The notes under the pieces: model-generated
Database searches by the model: none
What the model was told of the DNA's origin: nothing
Seen by the model: the letters and a program-made list of their open reading frames with translations, nothing else
Part shown: piece by piece, positions 47,862-56,239 of the stretch
Layout of the letters: every line of letters starts with the position of its first letter
Position numbering within the stretch: position 1 is the stretch's first letter
DNA from: Zoogloea oleivorans
GTDB taxonomy: Bacteria; Pseudomonadota; Gammaproteobacteria; Burkholderiales; Rhodocyclaceae
NCBI GenBank assembly: GCA_030157785.1
Contig: JAOAUC010000079.1
Location: 1-64,000 of the forward strand
DNA length: 64,000 bases
Direction: 5' to 3'
Translations under genes and position numbers: made by a program

Positions 47862-49490
47862 TTACTTGCGTGCGCGGGTGATCTGTCGTGACAGGGCAAT
47901 CAGTGGCAGCAGGCCCACGGCCACGATGGCCAGCGAAGCCGTGGAGGCTTCCGTGAGGCGTTCGTCGGCCGCCAGCGTATAGGCCTGGGTGGCCAGCGTA
48001 TCGAAGTTGAAGGGGCGCATTACCAGCGTCGCCGGTAGTTCTTTCATGACATCCACAAACACCAGCAGGCCGGCCGTGAACAAGCTGCCGCGCAGGATCG
48101 GCACGTGCACCCGGCGCAGGCTGGCGCTTTGGCCGAGGCCCAGGCAGCGCGCCGCGTCGTCCATGCTCGGGGTGATCTTCGACAGGCTGGCATCCACGGT
48201 TTGCAGTGCTACGGCCAGGAAGCGCACCAGATACGCATAGATCAGCGCCGCGATGCCACCGGTGAGGAGCAGCCCCGGGTTGCTGCCGAAGGCGCTTTCC
48301 CATTGTCCGGACAGCCAGTTGTCGAGGCGCGTGACGGGAATCAGCACGCCGACAGCGATGACTGTGCCGGGCACCGCGTAGCCGAGGCCGACCAGGCGGT
48401 TGAGGCCCTGGGCGAGGTAGGTCTTTGACAGGCGGGCGCTATAGGCCAGCAGCACGGCGAGTATTACGGCGATCAGTGCGGTCAGGCCGGCGAGGGTGAA
48501 GCTGTTGCGGGCCAGCATCAGAAAGCGCGTGCCGAACTGGGTGTCGCCATCGCCTACGGCCATGCGCAGCAGCAGGCCGGCGGGAAGCAGGAAACCGAGG
48601 GCCAGCGGCGTCAGGCAGGTCAGGGTGGCCAGCAGTGCTGCGCCGCCGCGCAGGCGCCCGGGGGGCGGGCGATGCCGGTTGGAGGTGTTGTGGTAGCGCG
48701 CCCGGCCGCGGGTAAAGCGCTCCAAGGCCACCAGCAGCAGCACGAAGCCGAGCAGGATGGCCGCCAGCTGGGCCGAGGCGACCCGGTCGCCAAGGGAGAA
48801 CCAGGCCCGGTAGATACCGGTGGTGAAGGTGTTGACCGCAAAGTAGGCCACCGTGCCGTAGTCGGCCAGGGTTTCCATCAGGGCCAGGGCAACGCCGGCG
48901 GCGATGGCCGGCCGGGCGAGGGGCAGGGATACGCTGAAGAAGGCCCGCCAGGGGCCGATGCCGAGGGTACGGGCGGCTTCCAGCACGCCGCCGGCGCGCT
49001 CCAGAAAGGCCGTGCGGGCGAGCAGATAGACGTAGGGGTAGAGCACGAAGATGAACATCAGCATGGCCCCGGACAGGGTGCGGATGTCCGGAAACCAGTA
49101 GTCGCCCCGGCGCCATGCAAAGTAGTCGCGCAGGGCGGTTTGCACGGGGCCGACAAACTGCAGGAAGTCGGTATACACGTAGGCCATCACGTAGGCGGGG
49201 ACGGCGAGGGGCAGAACGAGGGCCCACTCGAAAACCCTGCGTCCCGGGAAGTCGTGCATGGTGGTGAGCCAGGCGGTGGTAACACCGATGATCGCCACGC
49301 CCAATCCGACGCCGGTGCACAGGGCCAGGGAGTTCCACAGATACTCGGGCAGCACGGTGGAAGCCAGATGGTTCCAGGTGTCGCTGGTGCCGCCGAGGAA
49401 AAGATTGAAGCCCACGCTGGCGACCGGCAGGCCGGCGAGCAGGGCGATCAGGATGGCGCTGAGGACCAGGGGCGAAAGGTATCGGGACAT
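47862..49490 (-). CDS. ferric-iron type ABC transporter permease (FbpB-like)
   Basis: A 542-residue permease with 12 hydrophobic segments in two binding-protein-dependent transport domains; the EAA-type loops are LEAARTLGIGPWRAFFSVSLPLARPAI (about 168-195) and DDAARCLGLGQSASLRRVHVPIL (near 450). Duplicated permeases of this length are typical for Fbp/Afu/Sfu ferric-iron importers. It is divergent from the ATPase gene, with 40 bp and a Fur-like site between the two. No substrate-binding protein gene is adjacent. Confidence 0.9.
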   Translation of the reverse strand: MSRYLSPLVLSAILIALLAGLPVASVGFNLFLGGTSDTWNHLASTVLPEYLWNSLALCTGVGLGVAIIGVTTAWLTTMHDFPGRRVFEWALVLPLAVPAYVMAYVYTDFLQFVGPVQTALRDYFAWRRGDYWFPDIRTLSGAMLMFIFVLYPYVYLLARTAFLERAGGVLEAARTLGIGPWRAFFSVSLPLARPAIAAGVALALMETLADYGTVAYFAVNTFTTGIYRAWFSLGDRVASAQLAAILLGFVLLLVALERFTRGRARYHNTSNRHRPPPGRLRGGAALLATLTCLTPLALGFLLPAGLLLRMAVGDGDTQFGTRFLMLARNSFTLAGLTALIAVILAVLLAYSARLSKTYLAQGLNRLVGLGYAVPGTVIAVGVLIPVTRLDNWLSGQWESAFGSNPGLLLTGGIAALIYAYLVRFLAVALQTVDASLSKITPSMDDAARCLGLGQSASLRRVHVPILRGSLFTAGLLVFVDVMKELPATLVMRPFNFDTLATQAYTLAADERLTEASTASLAIVAVGLLPLIALSRQITRARK

Positions 49491-49495
49491 CGTGG

Positions 49496-49524
49496 TTTAC
49501 GAATCGTGAATGAGAATTATAATC
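49496..49524. promoter_or_regulatory. divergent Fur box/promoter between the ABC permease and ATPase
   Basis: The 19-mer at 49506-49524 agrees with the Fur consensus at 14 of 19 positions. Inside it TATAAT (49518-49523) reads as a perfect plus-strand -10 with TTTACG as -35 (49496-49501, 16-bp spacer), and TATAAT also reads on the minus strand (49516-49521). The plus transcript would begin at about 49530, right at the ATPase ATG. Confidence 0.6.
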
Positions 49525-49530
49525 GATGCC

Positions 49531-50607
49531 ATGTCAAAACTAGAACTCAAGGCGGTTGTTCAGCGTTATGGCCGCCAGACCATTGTCGATGGCGTCGATT
49601 TTCGCCTTGAGCCGGGCAGTATCGCCTGCCTGCTGGGGCCTTCCGGCTGTGGCAAGACGACCTTGCTGCGCTGCATAGCCGGTTTTGAGGAAATCGCCGG
49701 CGGCGAGATCCGTATCCACGACCAAGTGGTGAGCCGCCCCGGCCATCGGGTATCGCCGGAAAGGCGTCATGTGGGCATGGTCTTCCAGGACTACGCCCTG
49801 TTTCCCCATCTGGACGTGGAGCGCAACGTGGGCTTCGGTCTTGGTGGCATGTCACCGCAGGAACGCCGCCACCGGGTTGATGAGTTGCTTGGCACCGTTG
49901 GCCTGGCGGGGCTGGGGCACAAGTTTCCCCATGAGTTGTCCGGCGGCCAGCAGCAGCGGGTGGCGCTGGCCAGGGCGCTGGCACCGCGGCCGGAGCTGGT
50001 CCTGCTCGATGAGCCGTTTTCGAACCTCGATGTGGATCTGCGCGAGCGCCTGTCGGTGGAGGTGCGCGAGATTTTGAAGAGCGAGGGCATGACGGCAGTG
50101 CTGGTGACCCACGATCAGCACGAGGCTTTTGCGATGGCCGACGAGATTGGTGTGATGTCAGGGGGGCGTATTCAGCAGTGGGACACGCCTTACAACCTTT
50201 ACCACCGGCCGGCCAATCGCTTTGTGGCGGACTTTGTTGGCAAGGGCGTGTTTGTGCCGGGCCAGGTGCTGGATGCCAGCCATGTGGAGATCGAGCTGGG
50301 GGTGCTGAAGTCCGGCGTGCCGGTGGCATGCAGCCAGGGCTGTGCGGCCTGCGGCAAGGGGTGTGCGGTGGATGTCTTGCTGCGGCCCGACGACGTGGTG
50401 CATGACGACGCCAGCCCGACCCGGGCCGAGGTGCGTCACAAGGCTTTTCGCGGTGCCGACATTCTGTACACCCTGCGTCTGGGAAGTGGCGCGGAGGTCT
50501 TGTCGCTGGTGCCGTCCCATCACAACCACGCCATTGGTGAGCTGATCGGGGTGCGTCTGGAGGCTGATCATGTGATTGCCTTCCAGCCGGAGGGTGTGGC
50601 GGCTTAA
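49531..50607 (+). CDS. ferric-iron type ABC ATPase (FbpC-like) with cysteine cluster
   Basis: A 358-residue ATPase: Walker A GPSGCGKT (36-43), signature LSGGQQQR (137-144), Walker B VLLDEP (157-162), switch His in VTHDQ (192-196). The C-terminal regulatory (TOBE-like) domain carries an unusual CSQGCAACGKGC at 267-278, a C-x3-C-x2-C-x3-C pattern suited to a zinc or iron-sulfur site. The gene is divergent from its permease across a Fur-like site and lacks a Shine-Dalgarno; an in-frame ATG at 49510 lies inside the Fur box. It probably drives ferric-iron import. Confidence 0.88.
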   Translation: MSKLELKAVVQRYGRQTIVDGVDFRLEPGSIACLLGPSGCGKTTLLRCIAGFEEIAGGEIRIHDQVVSRPGHRVSPERRHVGMVFQDYALFPHLDVERNVGFGLGGMSPQERRHRVDELLGTVGLAGLGHKFPHELSGGQQQRVALARALAPRPELVLLDEPFSNLDVDLRERLSVEVREILKSEGMTAVLVTHDQHEAFAMADEIGVMSGGRIQQWDTPYNLYHRPANRFVADFVGKGVFVPGQVLDASHVEIELGVLKSGVPVACSQGCAACGKGCAVDVLLRPDDVVHDDASPTRAEVRHKAFRGADILYTLRLGSGAEVLSLVPSHHNHAIGELIGVRLEADHVIAFQPEGVAA

Positions 50608-51299
50608 AACGGCGGGGGGCTTTCCAGCGTGAGCGGCTCGCCTGTGAGCGGATGGCGCAGGCTGAGGGTGGTGGCGTGGAGCATCAGGCGTGGTGCGGCC
50701 AGTCGTGCGGCGTCATCCGCGTAGAGTTCATCGCCAAGAATGGGGTGGCCGATGGCCTGCAGGTGCACCCGCAACTGATGGGTGCGCCCGGTGTGGGGGC
50801 GCAGTTCTACCCTGCTGGTGTTGCTGCCGGAGTCGTACTCAAGAACGGTGTAGCCGGTAAGTGATGGCTTGCCGAGTTCGCGGTCCACTTTCTGCCTCGG
50901 CCGGTTCGGCCAGTCGGCAATCAGCGGCAGGGTGATCTCGCCGCTTTCCGGGGTCGGGCGTCCGGCCACCACCGCCACATAGCGTTTTTCCACGGTTCTG
51001 TGCTGAAAGGCGATGCTGAGGCGGCGTTCCATTTCTGCGCCATGGGCCATGAGGATCAGGCCGGAGGTGGCCATGTCGAGCCGATGGACGATGCGGGCGT
51101 CGGGAAAGCGCGTCTGTACCCGGGATGCCAGGCTGTCGGCGTTGGCCGGGCCGCGTCCCGGCACCGACAAGAGGCCAGCGGGTTTGTCGATGACCAGCAG
51201 GGCGTCGTCCTGGTAGAGGATGTCCGGTTCGCCCGGCGGCGGTGCGTAGATCAGCGGCGGTAGCGGGCGCATAAGGGGGCTTTTCTGTTGCTTAAACAT
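50604..51299 (-). CDS. RluA-family pseudouridine synthase
   Basis: A 231-residue RluA-type enzyme without an S4 domain. The catalytic Asp75 is in VHRLDMATSGL; ARI upstream and HTGRTHQLRVHLQAIGHPILGDELYA complete the family pattern. Such enzymes convert uridine to pseudouridine in rRNA or tRNA (RluA, TruC or YciL types); which cannot be decided from sequence. Its stop codon overlaps that of the ABC ATPase gene, convergent. A start at 51272 (MRPLPPL) is an alternative to 51299. Confidence 0.9.
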   Translation of the reverse strand: MFKQQKSPLMRPLPPLIYAPPPGEPDILYQDDALLVIDKPAGLLSVPGRGPANADSLASRVQTRFPDARIVHRLDMATSGLILMAHGAEMERRLSIAFQHRTVEKRYVAVVAGRPTPESGEITLPLIADWPNRPRQKVDRELGKPSLTGYTVLEYDSGSNTSRVELRPHTGRTHQLRVHLQAIGHPILGDELYADDAARLAAPRLMLHATTLSLRHPLTGEPLTLESPPPF

Positions 51300-51305
51300 G
51301 AAGCG

Positions 51306-53252
51306 TCAGACCATGTCGATGACTGCGGTCTCCCGGCGGACAAGACGGCCGAGCACTGAGCGCAGGGCTGCTTGGCTGTATGGTTTGGTGAGGAAGTCGT
51401 CCATGCCGCAGGCGAGGGCGGCGCTTCGGTCGTGCTCCATGGCATTGGCTGTCACGGCGACGATGGGGATGCGGCGTCCATTGCCCTCGGCCTGGCGGAT
51501 CCGGCGGGTGGTGGCGTAGCCATCCAGAACGGGCATCTGGCAATCCATCAGGATCAGGTCGAAATGCTGCCTGGACAGGAGTTTGAGCACCGCGTCACCG
51601 TCGTCGGCGGTGCTCACCTCGCATAGCAGTTCTTCAAGCTGCATGGTGGCGAGAACCTGGTTGACCACGTTGTCTTCGGCCACCAGTACCCGGGTGCCGG
51701 CGAGGCTGGCGGTGTTTGTCGACATGGACGGCGGGGCCAGCGGGGCTGGCTCGGGCAGGATCGGTGCAGTGAGGGTGAACCAGAAGGTCGAGCCTTCGCC
51801 GGGCTTGCTATCGACGCCGATCTCGCCGCCCATCAGGCGCACCAGCTCCTGCGAGATGGCGAGGCCGAGGCCGGTGCCGCCATAGCGTCGGGCATGGGAG
51901 TTGTCGGCTTGGGTAAAGGGGGTGAACAGCCGCGGCAGGATTTCGGGGGCGATGCCGATGCCGGAATCCCGGACGCTGAAGCGGAGCAGGCTCAGGGGGC
52001 CGTTCGGGGTGTCTTCGCGCCGGTGTTCCAGGTGCAGTGTCACCGCGCCTTCGGGGGTGAACTTGATGGCGTTGCCGATCAGGTTGGTCAGGACCTGGCG
52101 CAGGCGGTTGGGGTCGGCTTCGATGCGGCCCGGCACGTCGCTTGCAACGTGGCATTCGATACGCAGTTTTCTTTCGATTGCCCGATGCTGGAAGAAGCTG
52201 GCCATGTCTTCCAGTGCTCCCCGCGGGTCGCAGGGAATGGCTTCGATGACCATGCGGCCGGCTTCCAGTTTGGAGAAGTCGAGAATGTCGTTGATGACCC
52301 GCAGCAGGCTGTCGGCGGAGCTGCGGATGTGGCCGAGAAAACGTTCCTGCTCTTCGTCGAGGCGGGTGAAGGCGAGGAGTTCGGCCATGCCGATGACGCC
52401 GTTCATGGGGGTCCGGATCTCGTGGCTCATGGTGGCCAGGAACAGGGACTTGGCCCGGTTGGCTTCTTCGGCAGCGTCCTTGGCGACGCGCAACTGGGCG
52501 TCGCGGGCCTGGATCTGGTCGAGCATGGTGTTCAGCCCGTCCATCAGGGTGCCGATCTCGTTGCGGCTGCCCGGGGCGATCCGCATGGCGTAGTCGCGGG
52601 TCTCGGAGACATGCTGCATCTGGGCGGCGAGCTTTTCGATGGGGCTGGAGATCAGGCCCTGCAGGCGAGATGCCAACAGCCAGGCGATCAGCGAGGCGAC
52701 CAGCAGCACGCCGGCCGCGGTGAGGATGCGCTGGCGCACGAGGACAGACAGCGAGGACAGGTCGAAGTAGGTTTCGATGGTGCCGAGTTCGTGTTCGCCA
52801 ATCCTGATCGGTTGGGCGATTTCGAGGAAGGGCGATTCCAGCAGGGTGCCGAGGGGCCAGGTCTGGGCGTGGGGGGCGACGTCTGCGTGGTCGATGTCGG
52901 CATGTTGGGCGTCGATGATCTTGAGGCTTGCCGCGTGGGTCGGCAGGGTGCTGCGATAGGCGGAGAAGGCCCGTCCGTCCGGCGTGCGCAGGGTTGCGGC
53001 GATGACTTCTGGGTCGGTACCCAGGGCGTTGAGGATTTCGTGGGCGGCGTCGGGGTCTCGGAAGGAGAGCGCGGCGGTGCTGTTGACGCCGACTAGCCGG
53101 GTGAGGGTGTTGGCGCTGTCCTGCTTGGCCCGGGCGGCGGCCTGGAGCTCGCTGGTGACGAGGCTGGCCAGGGCGACGAGCAGGCCGATGGCGGTGGTGA
53201 TGAGGGCGATCAGGACAACCTGGCGCTTGATGGGAAGATTGTGCAGACTCAT
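51306..53252 (-). CDS. CHASE8-HAMP hybrid sensor histidine kinase
   Basis: A 648-residue hybrid kinase. Transmembrane helices at about 10-34 and 176-196 enclose a periplasmic CHASE8 domain; HAMP follows (about 197-250), then HisKA (SHEIRTPMNG, His277), HATPase_c (NLIGNAIKFTPEG, DSGIGI, GTGLGLAIS) and a receiver with phosphorylated Asp570 (LILMDCQMPVLDG). It overlaps the stop of the YfiR gene by four bases and is the last gene of the TonB receptor/YfiR operon. A separate histidine phosphotransfer domain is needed for output and is not in this protein. Confidence 0.93.
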   Translation of the reverse strand: MSLHNLPIKRQVVLIALITTAIGLLVALASLVTSELQAAARAKQDSANTLTRLVGVNSTAALSFRDPDAAHEILNALGTDPEVIAATLRTPDGRAFSAYRSTLPTHAASLKIIDAQHADIDHADVAPHAQTWPLGTLLESPFLEIAQPIRIGEHELGTIETYFDLSSLSVLVRQRILTAAGVLLVASLIAWLLASRLQGLISSPIEKLAAQMQHVSETRDYAMRIAPGSRNEIGTLMDGLNTMLDQIQARDAQLRVAKDAAEEANRAKSLFLATMSHEIRTPMNGVIGMAELLAFTRLDEEQERFLGHIRSSADSLLRVINDILDFSKLEAGRMVIEAIPCDPRGALEDMASFFQHRAIERKLRIECHVASDVPGRIEADPNRLRQVLTNLIGNAIKFTPEGAVTLHLEHRREDTPNGPLSLLRFSVRDSGIGIAPEILPRLFTPFTQADNSHARRYGGTGLGLAISQELVRLMGGEIGVDSKPGEGSTFWFTLTAPILPEPAPLAPPSMSTNTASLAGTRVLVAEDNVVNQVLATMQLEELLCEVSTADDGDAVLKLLSRQHFDLILMDCQMPVLDGYATTRRIRQAEGNGRRIPIVAVTANAMEHDRSAALACGMDDFLTKPYSQAALRSVLGRLVRRETAVIDMV

Positions 53253-53830
53253 TGGGCGTTTCCCTTGCCGTCCCGGGTGAGGGTGGCCAGGTTTAGGAGC
53301 TTGGCGCTGATCTTCAGTTCGGTGCGGTCGGTGGCGTCGGTGTTGATCACCGGGTGGATGCGCCCGCGTTTTTTAACCAGTGCGATCATGCCGCCCCGGG
53401 CGGTGAAGCCAGGCTGGTCACCGACGGTGAGAATGGGCTGGCTGGCAATCCGGCGCAGCAGTTCGGTTTGCGACAGGCCGCCCAGTGAGGCCTGCTCGCC
53501 AAGAAAGAGAATCTGGCATTCGTGCACATTGCGCAGTTCGGGCTGCCTGACGGTCATCAGCGGATGACCATCCACGGATTCACCGGCAAGGGCTTTGGTG
53601 AGCAGGGGGGCAAGGGTTTCGTCGAGCACGCAGTAACGGAAGGGATCGCCGGGTTTGTGGGCCACTGTGTCGGGCCAGCGCACGAAATGAACAAAGTTGT
53701 AGAGGAAGGCTGCCTTTACGTCGTTTTCCGCGAAGCTGTCCGCGCTTGGCCCCGCTGCATGGGTCAACGCTACCAGCGCCGCCAGTAGCGGAGCGAGCCA
53801 GAACCGGGCGCCCATTATAGGTACTTGCAC
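53249..53830 (-). CDS. YfiR-family periplasmic protein (DUF4154)
   Basis: A 193-residue protein with a signal peptide (WLAPLLAALVALTHA). The YfiR pattern is complete: VKAAFLYNFVHFVRWPD, FRYCVLDE, QILFLGEQ, PILTVGDQPGF and the C-terminal VINTDATDRTELKISAKLLNLA. In Pseudomonas YfiR is a periplasmic repressor of a membrane diguanylate cyclase. Here no YfiN-like cyclase is adjacent; instead a CHASE8 hybrid kinase follows with a four-base overlap and a TonB receptor precedes it by 40 bp, so YfiR probably couples the receptor to the kinase. Confidence 0.93.
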   Translation of the reverse strand: MQVPIMGARFWLAPLLAALVALTHAAGPSADSFAENDVKAAFLYNFVHFVRWPDTVAHKPGDPFRYCVLDETLAPLLTKALAGESVDGHPLMTVRQPELRNVHECQILFLGEQASLGGLSQTELLRRIASQPILTVGDQPGFTARGGMIALVKKRGRIHPVINTDATDRTELKISAKLLNLATLTRDGKGNAQ

Positions 53831-53870
53831 GGTTTGAGGGGCTTGTCGACGACGAGCAAGGCGTGAGGGC

Positions 53871-55841
53871 TCAGAAACGCAGGTTGGCGGTCACGTAGTA
53901 CTCGCGGGGAATCAGGTAGGCATCGCTGGCATTGACGATGTTGGTGCCGAACTCCTTGCGGGCCGGGCCGATCAGGTTGCGTCCGTTGAGGGCCAGGTCG
54001 AGGCGGCTGGTAGCCCGCCAGCCGAGGCGCAGGTCGGCGGTGACGTAGTCGGCGATGGCGTAGGTGGTGAGGGCGCTGACGTAACGGGCCTGCAGGTCGA
54101 GTTCCAGGTCGTGGCGCAGGTCATGGCGGGAGATCAGGCTGGCCTGGTGGCGGGGGGATTCGCCTTCGGCACGCAGGGGGGTTATCTCGTTGTTGCCGGG
54201 CCGGGCTTTGAGGTTGAGGTCGAGGTAGGCATAGGAGGCCTGAAGGCGCCAGGTTTCGGAGGGGCGGTAGTCGGCGGACAGCTCGAAGCCGTGGGCCTGG
54301 CCCTGGAGCTGGTTGCCGGTGACGGCGCTCCAGTTGAGATAGGGGCTCGGGAAGGCCGGCACAAGGGCGGGGCGGCCGATCATGTCTACTGTAACGAGGC
54401 GGTCGTAGTCGTTGAGGAAGACGGTGGCGTCCACGCTGAGCTTGGGCGTTAGCTGGATACGGTAGCCCAGTTCGTAGGCTGTCAACTGTTCGGTGTTGAG
54501 GTTGGCGTTACCGTTCGAGGTGACGGACATGGGCAGGCCGCCGGTAAGCCTGCTGGGGGCGACAAAGGAGATGAAGCGGGCGCTGTCCTCGATGATGGAC
54601 GGAGTGCGCACAGCCCGGGCGACCGAGGCCCACAGGGTGCCACCTGCCGCGGGAGACCAGCGGATGCGCGCCGAGGGCTGCCATTCGATGCCGGTGTAGT
54701 CGTTGTGCTCGACCTTTACGCCGAGGGTCAGCTTGAGCCGTTCAGCCAGGGACAGGGTGTCTTCAGCGAAGGCGCTGAAGAGCTGGTCGGTACGGTTGGC
54801 GCGGCTGACGGCTGAGGGCGGGACCATCTCGGCCTCGCTTCTGACGCTCCGGTAGCCGGTGCCGACGATCAGGTTGTGCATGCCCGTTTCTGCAAACAGA
54901 TGGCGATAGTTCAGGTCGAAGGTGTCGAGCTGGGCTTTTGCACCGTTGCCCATCACCGCCCAGCGGTCGAGGGTGAAGCGGTTGAAGTAGCCGCGCAGTT
55001 CGTCGCGGGCATCGCCGGTATTGCGGGCCCACTGACCGAGGAGGTGGGCGCCGGAGTATTCCCGCTCGTCAGGTTTCATCTCACGGAAAGTTTCGCCCTC
55101 GATCATCAGGTTGGCGGGGCCCAGATCCCAGTCGCCGCGAAAGCCGGCGCGGCCGCCGCGCCAGTGCTTGTCGGCGGTGTCCCCGCCTTGCGGCAGTTGG
55201 AGCCGGTCTTGCTGGTGAACTTTGGCCCAGACCCGCGCAAAGCCCGACTCCCCGGCCTTGAAGCCGTTGCGTGCCACCAGCTCGGACTGCATGTCGCCGG
55301 CCACCACGCTGAGCTGGCTGCCCTGGGTGTCTTCGGCGTGGCGGGTGAGGATGTTGATCACCCCGTTTACCGCGTTGGCGCCCCAGGTGGAGCCACCCGG
55401 CCCGCGAACGACCTCTATGCGCTCGATGTCCTGCATGACGACGTTCAGCTCGTCCCACAGCACGCCGGAAAAGAAGGGGGTGTAAACACTGCGCCCATCC
55501 ACCATCACCAGCAGCTTGTTGGCGAGCTGGTTGTTGAAGCCCCGGGCGCTCACCGCCCATTCGGTCGCGCTGATCCGCGCCACGTTGAGGCCCGGCACCG
55601 TGCGCAGCAGCTCGGGAAGCGTGGTGGCTCCGGAGCGCCGGATGTCTTCCGCCGTGAGTACGGAGACGGCCGCGGCGGTGTCTTCCTGGCGCTCGGTGCG
55701 GTGGGTGGCGATGCTGACCCGCAGATCGGCCAGCTCGTCGAGGCTCATCTGCTTCAGCGTACTCAGGTTGTCGCTGGCAGTGGCGGATGTAGCTGCGAAC
55801 AAAAGGGCGAGAGGCAGCAGGCTGGCGGTGGGCTTCGGCAT
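53871..55841 (-). CDS. TonB-dependent outer-membrane receptor
   Basis: A 656-residue outer-membrane protein: signal peptide (about 1-22), plug domain from about residue 45 with SVLTAEDIRRSGATTLPELLRTVPG and ARGFNNQLANKLLVMVDGRSVYTPF, then RIEVVRGPGGSTWGANAVNGVINI and a beta barrel ending in YYVTANLRF (C-terminal Phe). It lacks an N-terminal signalling (STN) domain. First in an operon with YfiR and a hybrid kinase, an arrangement that suggests it also acts in signalling. Ligand unknown. Confidence 0.93.
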   Translation of the reverse strand: MPKPTASLLPLALLFAATSATASDNLSTLKQMSLDELADLRVSIATHRTERQEDTAAAVSVLTAEDIRRSGATTLPELLRTVPGLNVARISATEWAVSARGFNNQLANKLLVMVDGRSVYTPFFSGVLWDELNVVMQDIERIEVVRGPGGSTWGANAVNGVINILTRHAEDTQGSQLSVVAGDMQSELVARNGFKAGESGFARVWAKVHQQDRLQLPQGGDTADKHWRGGRAGFRGDWDLGPANLMIEGETFREMKPDEREYSGAHLLGQWARNTGDARDELRGYFNRFTLDRWAVMGNGAKAQLDTFDLNYRHLFAETGMHNLIVGTGYRSVRSEAEMVPPSAVSRANRTDQLFSAFAEDTLSLAERLKLTLGVKVEHNDYTGIEWQPSARIRWSPAAGGTLWASVARAVRTPSIIEDSARFISFVAPSRLTGGLPMSVTSNGNANLNTEQLTAYELGYRIQLTPKLSVDATVFLNDYDRLVTVDMIGRPALVPAFPSPYLNWSAVTGNQLQGQAHGFELSADYRPSETWRLQASYAYLDLNLKARPGNNEITPLRAEGESPRHQASLISRHDLRHDLELDLQARYVSALTTYAIADYVTADLRLGWRATSRLDLALNGRNLIGPARKEFGTNIVNASDAYLIPREYYVTANLRF

Positions 55842-56239
55842 GGATGAGTCCTGTGGGCCGTAGATAACGGGGTGAGCCGGGTCGGGCGGGCGAGATTGTA
55901 GCGGTCCGGTCTATATCTAAAGGAATAGATTGTTCACGAATGGCATGAAGGGGTGTGTAAAACACTTGTGCGAAGACAATGCAGGCGCTTCCATGGCGCG
56001 TACATTAGGGGGAAGTCTGAATTGCTTTTGCCGCACCTCCCGGGTGCTAGCAGGTCGTCATGCATGCGCACCGACTTGCGGCGAGGCGCAATCACCAACT
56101 CGGTGCGACGGCACTGTTTTGGTGCGAAGCCTTGCCGAAACACCGTAAAGCCTTTTGTTTTCTATGGTTTTTTGATTGGCATGCTTCTAGCTACATACAA
56201 AGTGGTATCTCCGCTTCACAACACAATAGGCGAGCGCTA
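55842..56239. promoter_or_regulatory. 398-bp divergent region between the TonB receptor and the ATP-grasp gene
   Basis: No gene is supported; short frames here lack coding character. It should contain both divergent promoters. The stretch 55910-55935 is AT-rich (TATATCTAAAGGAATAG) and may hold the promoter of the receptor operon. AGGCGAG lies a few bases before the ATP-grasp ATG. Confidence 0.4.
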
